From Phycisphaeraceae bacterium (lineage in GTDB: Bacteria > Planctomycetota > Phycisphaerae > Phycisphaerales > Phycisphaeraceae): a stretch of 5,058 bases of DNA. A model generated the notes under the pieces. The model did not search any database, was not told the DNA's origin, and was given only the letters and a program-made list of their open reading frames with translations. The stretch is from contig JADZET010000359.1 of NCBI GenBank assembly GCA_020850375.1, forward strand, positions 1-5,058, in the 5' to 3' direction. Below are positions 4,455-5,058 of the stretch, one piece after another. The stretch's first letter is position 1, and the number at the start of each line of letters is the position of its first letter. A program made the position numbers and the translations under genes.

Positions 4455-4889
4455 TTACCTCAGGACGCGATAGGTCAGGGTCAGAACACTGGTGAATTGC
4501 CGGAACTGTTCAAGGTGATCGGGGGCGTAGATCGGCGTGTTCTCACACCGCACCCACGCTGCCTCAGGAAGAGCAGCCAACTTCCGAGAGCGGAGGTAGC
4601 TCGCGATGGCCTCGACGAGCGACATCAAGGCGTCGGTCTCCGCCTGCACCTCTTCGCCGAGCTTCTTGAGCACGCCCACGTCGATCTGGACGTCCATCTG
4701 CATGAGCGTGCGCGTGGCCCCGGTGCTCTCCACGCCCTTGGGCACGACCACCACGCGGAGGTCCTTGAGTTCCTTCAGGTCGAACGTCGGCTTGTAGTGC
4801 CGCTGGGCCACTGCTTGACCGGCAAGAGGGCTGGTCGGCGAGTTCAACTCCGCCGTCACGGCGTCGGCGATGTCGAGGATGGTGGACAT
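4455..4889 (-). CDS. Neck / tail-terminator-like phage protein
   Basis: 144 aa from ATG 4889, chosen because it shares a base with the stop of the preceding gene (TGATG). The longer frame start at 4931 lies inside that gene and is less likely. The sequence begins MSTILDIADAVTAELNSP. It continues with ELKDLRVVVVPKG (about 40-52), MQMDVQIDVGVLKKLG (64-79), DALMSLVEAIASYL (86-99), and ends with FTSVLTLTYRVLR (132-144). Alternation of a helix, strands and a central 'L-V-E-x-I-x-x-x-L' helix, with a final strand 'x-L-T-L-T-Y-R-V', resembles the small alpha/beta fold of tail terminator and head-tail completion proteins. Function is inferred from this pattern and from position among neck and tail genes. 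It is about the usual size for that group. Confidence 0.55.
   Translation of the reverse strand: MSTILDIADAVTAELNSPTSPLAGQAVAQRHYKPTFDLKELKDLRVVVVPKGVESTGATRTLMQMDVQIDVGVLKKLGEEVQAETDALMSLVEAIASYLRSRKLAALPEAAWVRCENTPIYAPDHLEQFRQFTSVLTLTYRVLR
4457..4462 (-). promoter_or_regulatory. Shine-Dalgarno overlapping the upstream stop codon
   Basis: TGAGGT on the minus strand, 5 nt before the ATG at 4451. Its last base is the first base of the TAA stop (4455-4457). This is the same layout as at the lipoprotein gene (1128-1133), so terminating ribosomes are handed to the next start. Confidence 0.5.
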
Positions 4890-5058
4890 CAGGGCTTGCT
4901 CGCGTGATGTTCGAGGGTCTGACGGATCCAACGCACGTCCGCGGCGATCTCGCTGGCCTGTTTTTCCAGGGCGCGAAGGCGGCCCTCGTGATCGATCATC
5001 TGCAGCGACTGGGCGTGGACCTGGCTGAGCACGTTCGCCCGCTCGGTCGAGGCGCTCC
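4889..5058 (-). CDS. Small coiled-coil phage protein, C-terminal part (runs off the right edge)
   Basis: 55 residues and the TGA stop (4889-4891) are visible; the start lies beyond the window. The sequence reads ERANVLSQVHAQSLQMIDHE, then GRLRALEKQASEIAADVRWI, then RQTLEHHASKP. Hydrophobic residues fall at heptad-like spacing (V, L, M/I, L, L, I, V, I, L), indicating a coiled-coil helix. There is no membrane segment in the visible part. Such short coiled-coil proteins are common in phage neck or lysis regions, but I do not recognise this one. The stop shares a base with the next ATG (TGATG), so it belongs to the same operon. Codon third positions are almost all G/C, supporting that it is real. 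Confidence 0.6.
   Translation of the reverse strand, partial: SASTERANVLSQVHAQSLQMIDHEGRLRALEKQASEIAADVRWIRQTLEHHASKP

Noticed and set aside
4497..4907. Plus-strand open frame of 136 codons
   Set aside because: It is a shadow of the 144-aa neck-like gene, with His/Arg/Val-rich composition and no domain.

Overview
The window is a GC-rich piece of a tailed-phage (siphovirus-type) late region, most likely a prophage. Almost all of it is coded on the minus strand, so the virion operon reads from right to left. A toxin-antitoxin pair lies inside it on the plus strand. The style of the tail tube, tail chaperone and tape-measure proteins resembles proteins I associate with prophages of Planctomycetota. 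That host assignment comes from recall and codon composition, not from any marker gene in the window. There are no rRNA, tRNA, CRISPR, integrase or transposase features.

The minus-strand operon, in transcription order, is as follows. (1) The 3' end of a small coiled-coil protein (4889-5058). (2) A 144-aa neck or tail-terminator-like protein (4455-4889). (3) A 137-aa probable virion surface protein (4038-4451). (4) A 202-aa protein with a concanavalin-like C-terminal region (3433-4041). (5) An HK97-gp10-like head-tail/minor tail protein (3014-3436). (6) The major tail tube protein (2579-2995). (7) After the interruption, the tail assembly chaperone (1353-1841). (8) A short ORF that reads as the frameshifted second half of the chaperone, a lambda G/T-like arrangement (1126-1332, coding signal from about 1416). 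(9) A lipoprotein with a second hydrophobic segment (668-1120). (10) The N-terminal 217 residues of the tape measure protein (1-652). Most junctions are tight: TGATG or GTGA stop/start overlaps, or Shine-Dalgarno sequences that overlap the upstream stop codon. This indicates translationally coupled expression.

Between the tail tube gene and the tail chaperone gene, on the opposite strand, sits a compact Phd/YefM-type antitoxin plus PIN-domain (VapC-type) toxin operon (1908-2569). It has its own near-consensus promoter (TTGACC, 17 bp, TACACT) and two copies of a perfect 8-bp palindrome, GTGTACAC. One copy overlaps the -10 element and one covers the predicted transcription start, as expected for an autoregulatory operator. 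The toxin gene ends 9 bp from the convergent end of the tail tube gene with no visible terminator. Late transcription of the tail genes must therefore run antisense through the whole toxin-antitoxin operon.

The points most worth a second look are the antisense toxin-antitoxin cassette in the tail operon, its twin palindromic operator, the overlapping chaperone frames with candidate -1 slippery sites, and the lipoprotein immediately upstream of the tape measure gene.
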